Shown: positions 11,438 through 23,588 of the stretch, in pieces | Numbering within the stretch: the stretch's first letter is position 1 | Layout of the letters: every line of letters starts with the position of its first letter | Assembly: GCA_029961685.1 (NCBI GenBank) | Contig: JARWKL010000007.1 | Coordinates: 24,685,013-24,749,012 of the forward strand | Reading direction: 5' to 3' | DNA length: 64,000 nucleotides | Source of the DNA: Aristolochia californica | Lineage: Eukaryota > Streptophyta > Magnoliopsida > Piperales > Aristolochiaceae | Position numbers and translations under genes: made by a program | The notes under the pieces: model-generated | Seen by the model: only the letters and a program-made list of their open reading frames with translations | The model's database searches: none | What the model was told of the DNA's origin: nothing

Positions 11438-13492
11438 ACATGTGTGGATGAAATCTCTTTCTTGCAAAATTCCAAGCTATTAGCGTTAAACTAGTGGAAA
11501 TTCCCAAAATTGGATAACAAAACTTTTGTGTTCATTTGTATTGGGTGAATAAATTTTTTTTCTTTATATTTGTTATTGATTTAAAATTTTTCCATACATC
11601 AACTATAAAATTTTCATTTTGTTGTAAGGTTTTTGCCTTGTTTGTTTTCGGGATGTAGGGAGAGCAAAAAATCAAAGTTTTGATTTAAGAAAAAAGTTTA
11701 CATCTAAAATGTAAAAGCACAATGCACAATTGTAGGGAGAGATAATTCCAAAGAGTGTCTATAATTTTCAGGGATTGTAACCTCTTTTTAGTTTTTATTT
11801 CTCAGGTTTTGCAATCGTTGGGAAAAATTGGTGGCAGAGGATTTTTAACTGAGTGCTGAATTGCAATCCATAAGTCATTTCATACAAAAATATAACCCGT
11901 TACGCATGATAAATCACTTTACAATCATCTATGACTATTAGATCAAATTTTTGAAAATGGCCAAAATAATGACTTGTTAGACACGGGTAAATATCCCACC
12001 GCACGTTCACTTGAGAATTTAATGAGCGTTTGTTATTCTCTTTAAAAGCTTTGGATCCATAGGTCATTTGAATCTTTAACATGTTTCAAGCATGCATATC
12101 CATTTTTAAAACATTTGTAGAAAAAATCTCCTTCTTGTAAATTTCCATGCTTAATAGGGTTGGACTAATGGAATTTTCGAAACTTGGATAACAAAAACTT
12201 GTGTGTTCATTTGTGGTGTGCGAATAGATATTTTTTATTTACATTAGTTATTATTTTAAATATTTTCCACACATCAACTATAAAATTTTTATTTTGTTGT
12301 GATCTTTTTTGCCTTTTTTGTTTACGGGATGAAGGGGGAGCGAAAACTCAAAGTTCTCATTTAAGAAAAACGTGTACATCTAAAATGGAAATGCACAATG
12401 CACAAATGTAGAGAGAGATATTTCCAAAGAGAGTCTGTATGTTTTAGGGATCGTATGCACTTTTTTCGTTTTTATATCTAAGGTTTTGCAATCGTCGGGA
12501 AACGGGGGAGGCAAGCGATTTTTAACTGAGTGTTGACTTCAAATCCGTAAGTCGTTTCTTACAAAAATATAGCCCGTTACACATGACAAATCACTTTACA
12601 ATCATCTATGATTGTTAGCTCAACGTTTTGAATATGGGCAAAATAATAGCTTGTTTGACTCAGGCAAATATCCCAACGCATGTTCACTTGAGAATTTAAT
12701 GATCGTTTGTTATTCTCTTTAAAAGTTTTGGATCCATAAGTCATTTCAATCATTAACATGTTTCTCGCATTTGTATCCATTTTTAAAACATGTTTCTCGC
12801 ATTTGTATCCATTTTTAAAACATGTGTAGAAAAAATCTCCTTCATGTAAAATTCCAAGATATTAGTTTTGGACTAGTGGAATTTCAAAAACTTGGATAAA
12901 AAACCTTTTGTGTTCATTTGTGGTGTGTGAATCAATTCTCTTCATTTACTTTTTTTATTGTTTTAAACTTTTTCTGTACACCAACTATGAAATTTTCATT
13001 TTGCTGTGATCTATTTGCCTTTTTTGTTTACGGGATGAAGTGAGAGCGAAAAACTCGAAGTTTTGATTTAACAAAAATGTGTACATCTAAAACAGAAATG
13101 CACAATGCACATATGTAGAGAGAGATAATTCCAAAGAGTCTCTCTAATTTTTAGGGATTGTAAGCGCCTTTTTGTTTATATATCTTAGGTTTGGCAATCG
13201 TCGGGAAAAATGGGATGCGGAGGATTTTTAACTGAGTGTTGAATTGCAATCCATAAGTCATTTCATACAAAAAATAACCCGTTATGCAAAATAAATCACA
13301 TTACAATCATCTATGATTAATTATGTCCGCTTTTTGCAAATGGGCAAAATAATGACATGTTTGACTCGGGTAAATATCTCACCACAAGTTCACTTGAGAA
13401 TTAATGAGCGTTTGTTATTCTCTTTAAAAGCTTTGCATCCATAGTTCATTTGCGTCTTTAACATGTTTCAAACATGCATATCCATTTTTAAA
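11438..13492 (+). repeat. HOR unit A-B-C with 32-bp duplication in B
   Basis: A starts 11438, B 12111 (box ACATTTGTAG), C 12820. B is 709 bp, the longest unit in the window, because its last 32 bases are repeated. A has TTATTGATTTAAAA and TTAGACACGGG, both shared with the unit at 22244. Confidence 0.94.
12756..12819 (+). repeat. 32-bp direct duplication at a monomer end
   Basis: Two perfect copies (12756-12787 and 12788-12819) each begin ACATGTTTCTCGCATTTG and run through the CCATTTTTAAA block. The next monomer box ACATGTGT follows at 12820. The repeat starts share ACATGT with that box, which suggests slippage or misaligned recombination at this short homology. Confidence 0.95.
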
Positions 13493-14158
13493 ACATGTGT
13501 GGACGAAATCTCTTTTTTGCAAAATTCCAAGCTATTAGGGTTAAACTAGTGGAATTTCCCAAAATTGGATAACAAAACTTTTGTGTTCATTTCTGTTGGG
13601 TGAATAAATTTTCTTCATTTACTTTTTTTATCGTTTTAAACTTTTTCTGTACATGAACTAGGAAATTTTCATTTTGCTATGATCTATTTGCCTTTTTTGT
13701 TTACGGGATGAAGGGAGAGCGAAAAACTCGAAGTTTTGATTTAAGAAAAATGTGTACATCTAAAACGGAAATGCACAATGCACATATGTAGAGAGAGATA
13801 ATTCCAAAGAGTGCCTGTAATTTTTAGGGATTGTAAGCACCTTTTCATTTTTATATCTCTGGTTTTGCAATCGTCGGGAAAAATGGGTTGCGGAGGATTT
13901 TTAACTGAGTGTTGAATTGCAATCCTTAAGTCACTTCATACAAAAATATAGCCCGTTACGCATGATAAATCACATTACAATCATCTATGATTAATTATGT
14001 CAGCTTTTTGCAAATGGGCAAAATAATGGCATGTTTGACTCGGGTAAATATCCTTCACTTGAGAATTTATTGAGCATTTGTTATTCTCTTTAAAAGCTTT
14101 GCATCCATAGTTCATTTGCGTCTTTAACATGTTTCAAACATGCATATCCATTTTTAAA
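13493..14158 (+). repeat. A/C hybrid monomer
   Basis: The unit starts as A (ACATGTGTGGACG, GTTAAACTAGTGG, TTCTGTTGGGTGAATAAATT) and continues as C (CTTCATTTACTTTTTTTATC), so the crossover is within 13601-13614. It ends as C with GTTTCAAACATGC and lacks the CCCACCGCAAG block. Its first 110 bases match the A unit at 23589 including the rare TTCTGTTGGG. Confidence 0.93.
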
Positions 14159-14832
14159 ACATGTGTGGACGAAATCTCTTTTTTTCAAAATTCCAAGCTA
14201 TTAGGGTTAAACTAGTGGAATTTCCCAAAATTGGATAACAAAACTTTTGTGTTCATTTCTGTTCGGTGAATAAATTTTCTTCATTTACTTTTTTTATTGT
14301 TTTAAACTTTTTCTGTACATCAACTAGGAAATTTTCATTTTGATATGATCTCTTTTCCTTTTTTGTTTACGGGATGAAGGGAGAGCGAAAAACTCGAAGT
14401 TTTGATTTAAGAAAGATGTGTACATCTAAAATGGAAATGCACAATGCACATATGTAGAGAGAGATAATTCCAAAGAGTGCCTGTAATTTTTAGGGATTGT
14501 AAGCACCTTTTCATTTTTATATCTCAGGTTTTGCAATCGTCGGGAAAAATGGGTTGCGGAGGATTTTTAACTGAGTGTTGAATTGCAATCCTTAAGTCAC
14601 TTCATACAAAAATATAGCCCGTTACGCATGATAAATCACATTACAATCATCTATGATTAATTATGTCAGCTTTTTGCAAATGGGCAAAATAATGGAATGT
14701 TTGACTCGGGTAAATATCCCACCGAAAGTTCACTTGAAATTTAATGAGCGTTTGATATTCTCTTTAAAAGCTTTGCATCCATAGCTCATTTGCGTCTTTC
14801 ACATGTTTCAAACATGCATATCCATTTTTAAA
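14159..14832 (+). repeat. A/C hybrid monomer, second copy
   Basis: The fusion point matches the preceding unit (crossover about 14265-14280) and many private variants are shared (TTTTCTGTACATCAACTAGG, GAGTGCCTGTAATTTTT, GCAATCCTTAAGTCAC). The final part (CACTTGAAATTTAATG, GTTTGATATTC) instead matches the C monomer at 1340-2013. The left end of the large duplication therefore falls inside this unit. Confidence 0.93.
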
Positions 14833-16847
14833 ACATGTGTGGATGAAATCTCTTTTGTTGCAAAATTCCAAGCTATTAGGATTAAACTAGTGGAATTTCC
14901 CAAAATTGGATAACAAAAGTTTTGTGTTCATTTGTGTTGGGTGAATAAATTTTCTTATTTATATTTGTTATTGTTTTAAATTTTTTCCATACATCAACTA
15001 TAAAATTTTCATTTTGTTGTAAGCTTTTTGTCTTGTTCGTTTTCGAGATGAAGGGAGAGCGAAAAGTTATAGTTTTGATTCAAGAAAAGAGTGTACATCT
15101 AAAATGGAAAAGCACCATACACAATTGTAGGGAGAGATAATTCCAAAGAGTGTCTGTAATTTTTAGGGATTGTAAGCTTTTTTTAGTTTTTATATCTCAG
15201 GTTTTGCAATCGTCGAGAAAAATTGGTGGCAGAAGATTTTTAACTGAGTGTTGAATTGCAATCCATAATTCTTTTCGTACAAAAATATAGCCCGTTACGC
15301 ATGATAAATCACTTTACAATCATCTATGATTGTTAGATGAAATTTTTGAAAATGGGCAAAATAATGACATGTTAGATTCGGGTAAATATCCCACCGCACG
15401 TTGACTTGTGAATTTAATGAGCGTTTCTTATTCTCTTTAAAAGCTTTGCATCCATAGCTCATTTAAATCTTTAACAGGTTTCAAACACGCATATCCATTT
15501 TTAAAACATGTGTGGATGAAATCTCTTTCTTGCAAAATTCCAAACTATTAGGGTTAAACTAGTGGAATTTCACAAAATTGGATAATAAAACTTTTGTGTT
15601 CATTTGTGGTGTGTGAATAGATATTTTTTATTTACATTAGTTATTATTTTAAATTTTTCCACACATCAACAATAAAATTTTTATTTTGTTGTGATCTTTT
15701 TTGCCTTTTTTGGTTACGGGATGAAGGGGGAGCGAAAACTCAAAGTTTTGATTTAAGAAAAATGTGTACATCTAAAATTGAAATGCACAATGCACAAATG
15801 TAGAGAGAGATATTTCCAAAGAGTGTCTGTATGTTTTAGGGATCATATGCACTTTTTCGCTTTTATATCTAAGGTTTTGCAATTGTCGGCAAAACGAGGG
15901 AGGCGGGCGATTTTTAACTAAGTGTTGACTTCAAATCCATAAGTCATTTCTTGCAAAAATATAGCCCATTATGCATGACAAACCACTTTACAATCATCTA
16001 TGATTGTTCGCTCAACGTTTTGAATATGGGCAAAATAATGGCTTGTTTGGCTTGGGCAAATATCCCACCGCACGTTCACATGAGAATTTAATGAGCGTTT
16101 GTTATTCTCTTTAAAAGCTTTGGATCCATAGGTCATTTGAATCTTTAACATGTTTCTCGCATGCATATCCATTTTTAAAACATGTGTAGAAAAAATCTCC
16201 TTCATGTAAAATTCCAAGATATTAGTTTTGGACTAGTGGAATTTCCCAAACTTGGATAAAAAAACTTTTGAGTTCATTTGTGGTGTGTGAATAAATTTTC
16301 TTCATTTAGTTTTTTTATTGTTTTAAACTTTTTCCGTACATCAACTATGAAATTTTCATTTTTCTGTGATCTATTTGCCTTTTTTGTTTACGGGATGAAG
16401 GGAGAGCGAAAAACTTGAAGTTTTGATTTAAGAAAAATGTGTACATCTAAAACGGAAATGCACAATGCACATATGTAGAGAGAAATAAGCGCGTCTGTAA
16501 TTTTTTGGGATTGTAAGCACCTTTTCGTTTTTATATCTTAGGTTTTAGAATCGTCGGGAAAAATGCGTTGCAGAGGATTTTTAACTGAGTGTTGAATTGC
16601 AATCCATCAGTCATTTCATACAAAAATATAGCCCGTTATGCATGATAAATCGCATTACAATCATCTACGATTAATTATGTCAGCTTTTTGTAAATGGGCA
16701 AAATAATGGCATGTTTGACTCGGGTAAATATCCCACCGCAAGTTCACTTGAGAATTTAATGATCGTTTGTTATTCTCTTTAAAAGCTTTGTATCCATAGC
16801 TCATTTGCGTCTTTAACATGCTTCAAACATGCATATCCATTTTTAAA
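14833..16847 (+). repeat. HOR unit A-B-C, duplicate of 2014-4029
   Basis: A starts 14833, B 15506, C 16180. The C/A-like junction tract seen in the earlier copy is present here too (about 15448-15590), as is CATGCTTCAAACATG in C. B differs from its duplicate in one short patch near 15841-15925 that resembles the B monomer at 27556. Confidence 0.94.
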
Positions 16848-18194
16848 ACATGTGTGGATGAAATCTCTTTCTTGCAAAATTCCAAGCTATTAGGGTTAAA
16901 CTAGTGGAATTTCCCAAAATTGGATAACAAAACTTTTGTGTTCATTTGTGTTGGGTGAATAAATTTTCTTTATTTATATTTATTATTGTTTTAAATTTTT
17001 TTCATATATCAACTATAAAATTTTCATTTTGTTGTAAGCTTTTTGCCTTGTTCGTTTTCGGGATGAAGGGAGAGCGAAAAGTCAAAGTTTTGATTTAAGA
17101 AAAGAGTGTACATCTAAAATGGAAAACCATAATCCACAATTGTAGGGAGAAAAAATTCCAAAGAGTGTCTGTAATTTTTAGGTATTGTAAGCTCTTTTTA
17201 GTTTTTATATCTCAGGTTTCGCAATCGTCGGGAAAAATTGATGGCAGAGGATTTTTAACTGAGTGTTGAATTGCAATCCATAATTCATTTCATAAAAAAA
17301 CATAGCCCGTTACACATGATTAATCACTTTACAATCATCTATGATTGTTAGATCAAATTTTTTAAAATGGGCAAAATAATGACTTGTTAGACTCGGGCAA
17401 ATATCCCACCGAACGTTCACTTGAGAATTTAACGAGCGTTTGTTATTCTATTTAAAAGCTTTGGATCCATAGGTCATTTGAATCTTTAACATGTTTCTGG
17501 CATGCATATCCATTTTTAAAACATGTGTAGAAAAAATCTCCTTCATGTAAAACTCCAAGATATTAGTTTTGGTCTAGTGGAATTTCCCAAACTTGGATAA
17601 CAAAACTTTTGTGTTCATTTGTGGTGTGTGAATAAATTTTCTTCATTTAATTTTTTTATTGTTTTAAACTTTTTCCTTTCATCAACTATGAAATTTTCAT
17701 TTTGCTGTGATCTATTTGCCTTTTTGTTTACGGGATGAAGGGAGAGCGAAAAACTCGAAGTTTTGATTGAAGAAAAATGTGTACATCTAAAACGGAAATG
17801 CACAATGCAAATTTGTAGAGAGAGATAATTTCAAAGAGTGTCTGTAATTTTTAGGGATTGTAAGCACCTTTTCGTTTTTATATCTCATGTTTTGCAATCG
17901 TCGGGTAAAATGGGTTGCGGTGGATATTTAACTGAGTGTTGATTTGCAATCCATAAGTCATTTCATACAAAAATATAGCCCGTTACGCATGATAAATCAC
18001 ATTACAATAATCTATAATTAATTATGTCAGCTTTTTGCAAATGGGCAAAATAATGGCATGTTTGACTCGGGTAAATATCTCACCGCAAGTTCACTTGAGA
18101 ATTTAATGAGCGTTTGTTATTCTCTTTAAAAGCTTTGCATCCAAAGCTCATTTGCGTCTTTCACATGTTTCAAACATGCATATCCATTTTTAAA
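16848..18194 (+). repeat. Two-monomer HOR variant A/B - C, duplicate of 4030-5376
   Basis: The A/B unit (16848) switches type at about 17392-17398 and is followed by C at 17521. Shared private variants include GGAAAACCATAATCC, GGGAGAAAAAATTCC and the ATGCAAATTTGTAG of the C unit. Confidence 0.94.
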
Positions 18195-20219
18195 ACATAT
18201 GTGGACGAAATCTCTTTCATGCAAAATTCCAAGTTATTTGGGTTAAACTAGAGGAATTTCCCAAAATTGGATAGCAAAACTTTTGTGTTCATTTGTGTTG
18301 GGTGAATAAATTTTCTTTATTTATATTTGTTATTGTTTTAAATTTTTTTCATACTTCAACTATAAAATTTTAATTTTGTTGTAATCTTTTTGCCTTGTTT
18401 GTTTTTGGGATGAAGGGAGAGCGAAAAGTCAAAGTTTTCATTTAAGAAAAAAGTGTATATCTAAAATGGAAAAGCACAATGCACAATTGTAGGGAGAGAT
18501 AATTCCAAAGAGTGCCAGTAATTTTTAGGGATTGTAAGCTCTTTTTAGTTTTTATATCTCAGGTTTTGCAATCGTCGGGAAAAATTGGTGGCAGAGGATT
18601 TTTAACTGAGTGTTGAATTGCAATCCATAAGTCATTTCACACAAAAATATCGCCCGTTATGCATCAAAAATATCTTTACAGTCATCTATGATTGTTAGAT
18701 CAAATTTTTTGAAATTGGCAAAATAATGACTTGTTAGACTCGTGTAAATATCCCACCGCACGTTCACTTGAAAATTTAATGAGCGTTTGTTATTCTCTTT
18801 AAAAGCTTTGGATTCAGAGGTCTTTTGAATATTTAACATGTTTCAAGCATGCATATCCATTTTTAAAACATGTGTAGAAAAAATCTCCTTCATGTAAAAT
18901 TCCAAGCTTAATAGGGTTCGACTAATGGAATTTCCCAAACTTGGATATCAAAACTTTTGTCTTCATTTGTAGTGTGTGATTAGATATTTTTTATTTACAT
19001 TAGTTATTATTTTAAATATTTCCCACAAATCTACTATAAAAATTTTATTTTGTTGCGATCTTTTTTGCCTTTTTTGTTTACGGGATGAAGGGGGTAGCGA
19101 AAACTCAAAGTTCTGATTTAAGAAAAAAGTGTACATCTAAAATGGAAATGCTCAATGCACAAATGTAGAGAGAGATATTTCCAAAGAGTGTCTGTATGTT
19201 TTAGGGATCGTATCCACTTTTTTCCTTTTTATATCTATGGTTTTGCGATCGTCGGGAAACGAGAGAGGCAGGCGATTTTTAACTGAGTGTTGACTTCAAA
19301 CCCATAAGTCATTTCTTACAAAAATATAGCCCGTTACTCATGTCAAATCACTTTACACTCATATATGATTGTTAGCTCACTTTTTTGAATATAGGCAAAA
19401 TAATGCCTTGTTTGACTCGGGCAAATATCCCACCGCACGTTCACTTGAGAATTTAATGAGCGTTTGTTATTCTCTTTAAAAGCTTTGGATCCATAGGTCA
19501 TTTGAATCTTTAACATGTTTCTGGCATGCATATCTATTTTTAAAACATGTGTAGAAAAAATCTGCTTCATGTAAAATTCCAAGATATTAGTTTTGGACTA
19601 GTGGAATTTCCCAAACTTGGATAACAAAACTTTTGAGTTCATTTGTGGTGTGTGAATAAATTTTCTTCATTTACTTTTCTTATTGTTTTAAACTTTTTCC
19701 GTACAACAACTATGAAATTTTCATTTTTCTGTGATCTACTTGCCTTTTTTGTTTACGGGATGAAGGGAGAGCGAAAAACTCGAAGTTTTGATTTAAGAAA
19801 AATGTGTACATCTAAAAATGAAATGCACAATGCACATATGTAGAGAGAGATAATTCCAAAGAGTGTCTGTAATTTTTAGGGATTGTAATCACCTTTTTGT
19901 TTTTATATCTCAGGTTTTGCAATCGGAGGGAAAAATGGGTTGCGGAGGATTTTTAACTGAGTGTTGAATTGCAATCCATAAGTCATTTGATACAAAAATA
20001 TAGCCCGTTACGCTTGATAAATCACATTACAATCATCTATGATTAATTATGTCAGCTTTTTGCAAATGGGCAAAATAATGGCATGTTTGACTCAGGGAAA
20101 TATCCCACCGCAAGTTCACTTGAGAATTTAATGAGCGTTTGTTATTTTCTTTAAAAGCTTTGCATCCATAGCTCATTTGCGTCTTTAACATGTTTCAAAC
20201 ATGCATATCCATTTTTAAA
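18195..20219 (+). repeat. HOR unit A-B-C, duplicate of 5377-7401
   Basis: A starts 18195, B 18868, C 19545. It shares GGGTTCGACTAATGG, TTTTGTCTTCATTTG, GGGGGTAGCG and GCAATCGGAGGGAAAAATGG with the earlier copy. Few differences separate the two copies. Confidence 0.94.
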
Positions 20220-22243
20220 ACATGTGCGGATGAAATCTCTTTCTAGCAAAATTCCAAGCTATTAGCGTTAAACAAGTGGAAATTCCCAAATTTGGATAAC
20301 AAAACTTTTGTGTTCATTTGTGTTGGTTGAATAAATTTTCTTTATTTATATTTGTTATTTTTAAAAAAAAATTTCATACATCAACTGTAAAATTTTCATT
20401 TTGTTGTAAGCTTTTTGCCTTGTTCATTTTCGGGATGAAGGGAGGGCGAAAAGTCAATGTTTTGATTTAAGAAAATAGTGTACATATAAAATGGAAAAGC
20501 ACAATGCACAATTGTAAGGAGACATAATTCCAAAGAATGTCTATAATTTTTAGGGATTGTAAGCTCTTATTAGTTTTTATATCTCAGGTTTTGCAATCGT
20601 CAGGAAAAATTGGTGGCAGAGGATTTTTAACTGAGTGTTGAATTGCAATCCATAATTCATTTCATACAAAAATATGGCCCGTTACGCATGATAAATCACA
20701 TTACAATCATTTATGATTGTTAGATCAAATTTTTGAAAATGGGCAAAATAATGACTTGTTAGACTCGGTTAAATATCCCACTGCACGTTCACCTGAGAAT
20801 TTGATGAGCGTCTGTTATTCTCTTTAAAAGCTTTGAATCCATAGGTCATTTGAATCTTTAACCAGTTTCAAGCATGCATATCCACTTTTAAAACATGTGT
20901 AGAAAAAATCTCCTTCATGTAAAATTCCAAGCTTAATAGGGTTGGACTAATGGAATTTCCCAAACTTGGATAACAAAACTTTTGTGTTCATTTGTGGTGT
21001 GTGAATAGATATTTTTTATTTACTTTAGTTATTATTTTAAATATTTTCCACACATCAACTACAAAATTTTTATTTTGTTGCAATCTTTTTTGCCTTTTTT
21101 GTTTACGGGATGAAGGGGGGAGCGAAAACTCAAAGTTCTGATTTAAGGAAAAAGTGTACATCTAAAATGGAAATGCACAATGCACAAATGTAGAGAGAGA
21201 TATTTCCAAAGAGTGTCTGTATGTTTTAGGGATCGTATGCACTTTTTTCGTTTTTATATCTAAGGTTTTGCAATCGTCGTGAAACGGGGGAGGCGGGCGA
21301 TTTTTAACTGAGTGTTGACTTCAAATCCATAAGTCATTTCTTAAAAAAATATAGCCCGTTAGTCATGAAAAATCACTTTACAATTATCTATGATTGTTAG
21401 CTCAACTTTTTGAATATGGGCAAAATAATGGCTTGTTTGACTCGGGCAAATATCCCACCGCACGTTCACTTGAGAATTTAATGAGCGTTTGTTATTCTCT
21501 TTAAAAGCTTTGGATCCATAGGTCATTTGAATCTTTAACATGTTTCTGGCATGCATATCCATTTTTAAAACGTGTAGAAAAAATCTCCTTCATGTAAAAC
21601 TCCAAGATATTAGTTTTGGACTAGTGGAATTTCCCAAAATTGGATAAGAAAACTCTTGTGTTCATTTGTGGTGTGTGAATAAATTTTCTTCATTTACTTT
21701 TTTTATTGTTTTAAACTTTTTCCGTACATCAACTACGAAAGTTTCATTTTTCTGTGATCTATTTGCCTTTTTTTTTTTACGGGATGAAGGGAGAGCGAAA
21801 AACTCAAAGTTTTGATTTAAGAAAAATGTGTACATCTAAAATGGAAATGCACAATGCACATATGTAGAGAGAGATAATTCCAAAGTGTGTCTGTAATTTT
21901 TAGGGATTGTAAGCACCATTTTGTTTTTATATCTCAGGTTTTGCAATCGTCACGAAAAATGGGTTGCGGTGGATTTTTAACTGAGTGTTGAATTGCAATC
22001 TATAAGTCATTTCATACAAAAATATAGCCCGTTACGCATGATAAATCACATTACAATCATCTATGATTAATTATGTCAGCTTTTTGCAAGTGGGCAAAAT
22101 AATGGCATGTTTGACTCGGGTAAATATCCCACCGCAAGTTCACTTGAGAATTTATTGAGCATTTGTTATTCTCTTTAAAAGCTTTGCATCCATAGCTCAT
22201 TTGCGTCTTTAACATGTTTCAAACATGCATATCCATTTTTAAA
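20220..22243 (+). repeat. HOR unit A-B-C, mosaic of two earlier HORs
   Basis: A (20220) matches A at 7402 (TTTAACCAGTTTCAAGC). B (20893) and C (21570) match B at 10097 and C at 10774 (GGGGGGAGCG, TTTAAGGAAAAAG, GGATAAGAAAACT, CCAAAGTGTGTCTG). One HOR of about 2,023 bp is thus absent relative to the first copy, with the join near 20893. The C box is reduced to ACGTGTAG. Confidence 0.92.
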
Positions 22244-23588
22244 ACATGTGTGGATGAAATCTCTTTCTTGCAAAATTCCAAGCTATTAGCGTTAAACTAG
22301 TGGAATTTCCCAAAATTGGATAACAAAACTTTTGTGTTCATTTGTGTTGGGTGAATAAATTTTCTTTCTTTATATTTGTTATTGATTTAAAATTTTTTCA
22401 TACATCAACTATAAAATTTTCATTTTGTTGTAGGGTTTTTGCCTTGTTTGTTTTCGGGATGAAGGGAGAGTGAAAAATCAAAGTTTTGATTTAAGAAAAA
22501 AGTTTTCATCTAAAATGGAAAAGCACAATGCAAAATTGTAGGGAGAGATAATTCCAAAGAGTGTCTGTAATTTTCAGGGATTGTAACCTCTTTTATTTTT
22601 TATATCTCAGGTTTTGCAATCGTTGGGAAAAATTGGTGGTAGAGGATTTTTAACTGAGTGTTGAATTGCAATCCATTAGTCATTTCATACAAAAATATAA
22701 CCCGTTACGCATGATAAATCACTTTACAATCATCTATGACAGTTAGATCAAATTTATGAAAATGGGCAAAATAATGACTTGTTAGACACGGGTAAATATC
22801 CCACCGCACGTTGACTTGAGAATTTAATGAGCGTTTGTTATTCTCTTTAAAAGCTTTGGATCCATAAGTCATTTCAATCATTAACATGTTTCTCGCATTT
22901 GTATCCATTTTTAAAACATGTGTAGAAAAAATATCCTTCATGTAAAATTCCAAGATATTAGTTTTGGACTAGTGGAATTTCAAAAACTTGGATAAAAAAA
23001 CTTTTGTGTTCATTTGTGGAGTGTGAATCAATTTTCTTCATTTACTTTTTTAATTGTTTTAAACTTTTTCTGTACACCAACTTTGAAATTTTCATTTTGC
23101 TGTGATCTTTTTGCCTTTTTTGTTTACGGGATGAAGTGAGAGCGAAAAACTCAAAATTTTGATTTAAGAAAAATGTGTACATCTAAAACGGAAATGCACA
23201 ATGCACATATGTAGAGAGAGATAATTCCAAAGAGTCTCTCTAATTTTTAGGGATTGTAAGCGCCTTTTTGTTTATATATCTTAGGTTTGGCAATCGTCGG
23301 GAAAAATGGGTTGCGGAGGATTTTTAACTGAGTGTTGAATTGCAATCCATAAGTCATTTCATACAAAAATATAACCTGTTATGCAAAATAAATCACATTA
23401 CAATCATCTATGATTAATTATGTCCGCTTTTCACAAATGGGCAAAATAATGACATGTTTGACTCGGGTAATATCTCACCACAAGTTCACTTGAGAATTAA
23501 TGAGCGTTTGTTATTCTCTTTAAAAGCATTGCATCCATAGTTCATTTGCGTCTTTAACATGTTTCAAACATGCATATCCATTTTTAAA
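22244..23588 (+). repeat. Two-monomer HOR variant A/B - C
   Basis: The first unit matches A at 11438 up to TTAGACACGGGTAAATATC and ends like B at 12111 (CCATAAGTCATTTCAATC, TTTCTCGCATTTG), so the switch is between about 22793 and 22867. C follows at 22916 and matches C at 12820 (GGAATTTCAAAAACTTGG). The B monomer of the first copy is missing here. Confidence 0.93.

Noticed and set aside
12784..12792. Telomere or microsatellite seed at the 32-bp duplication
   Set aside because: There are only two copies and no telomere-like motif; it is a simple local duplication at the monomer end.
13493..14832. Mobile element insertion between the two copies of the large duplication
   Set aside because: The segment is entirely A/C hybrid satellite. 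There are no terminal repeats, target-site duplications or coding remains.
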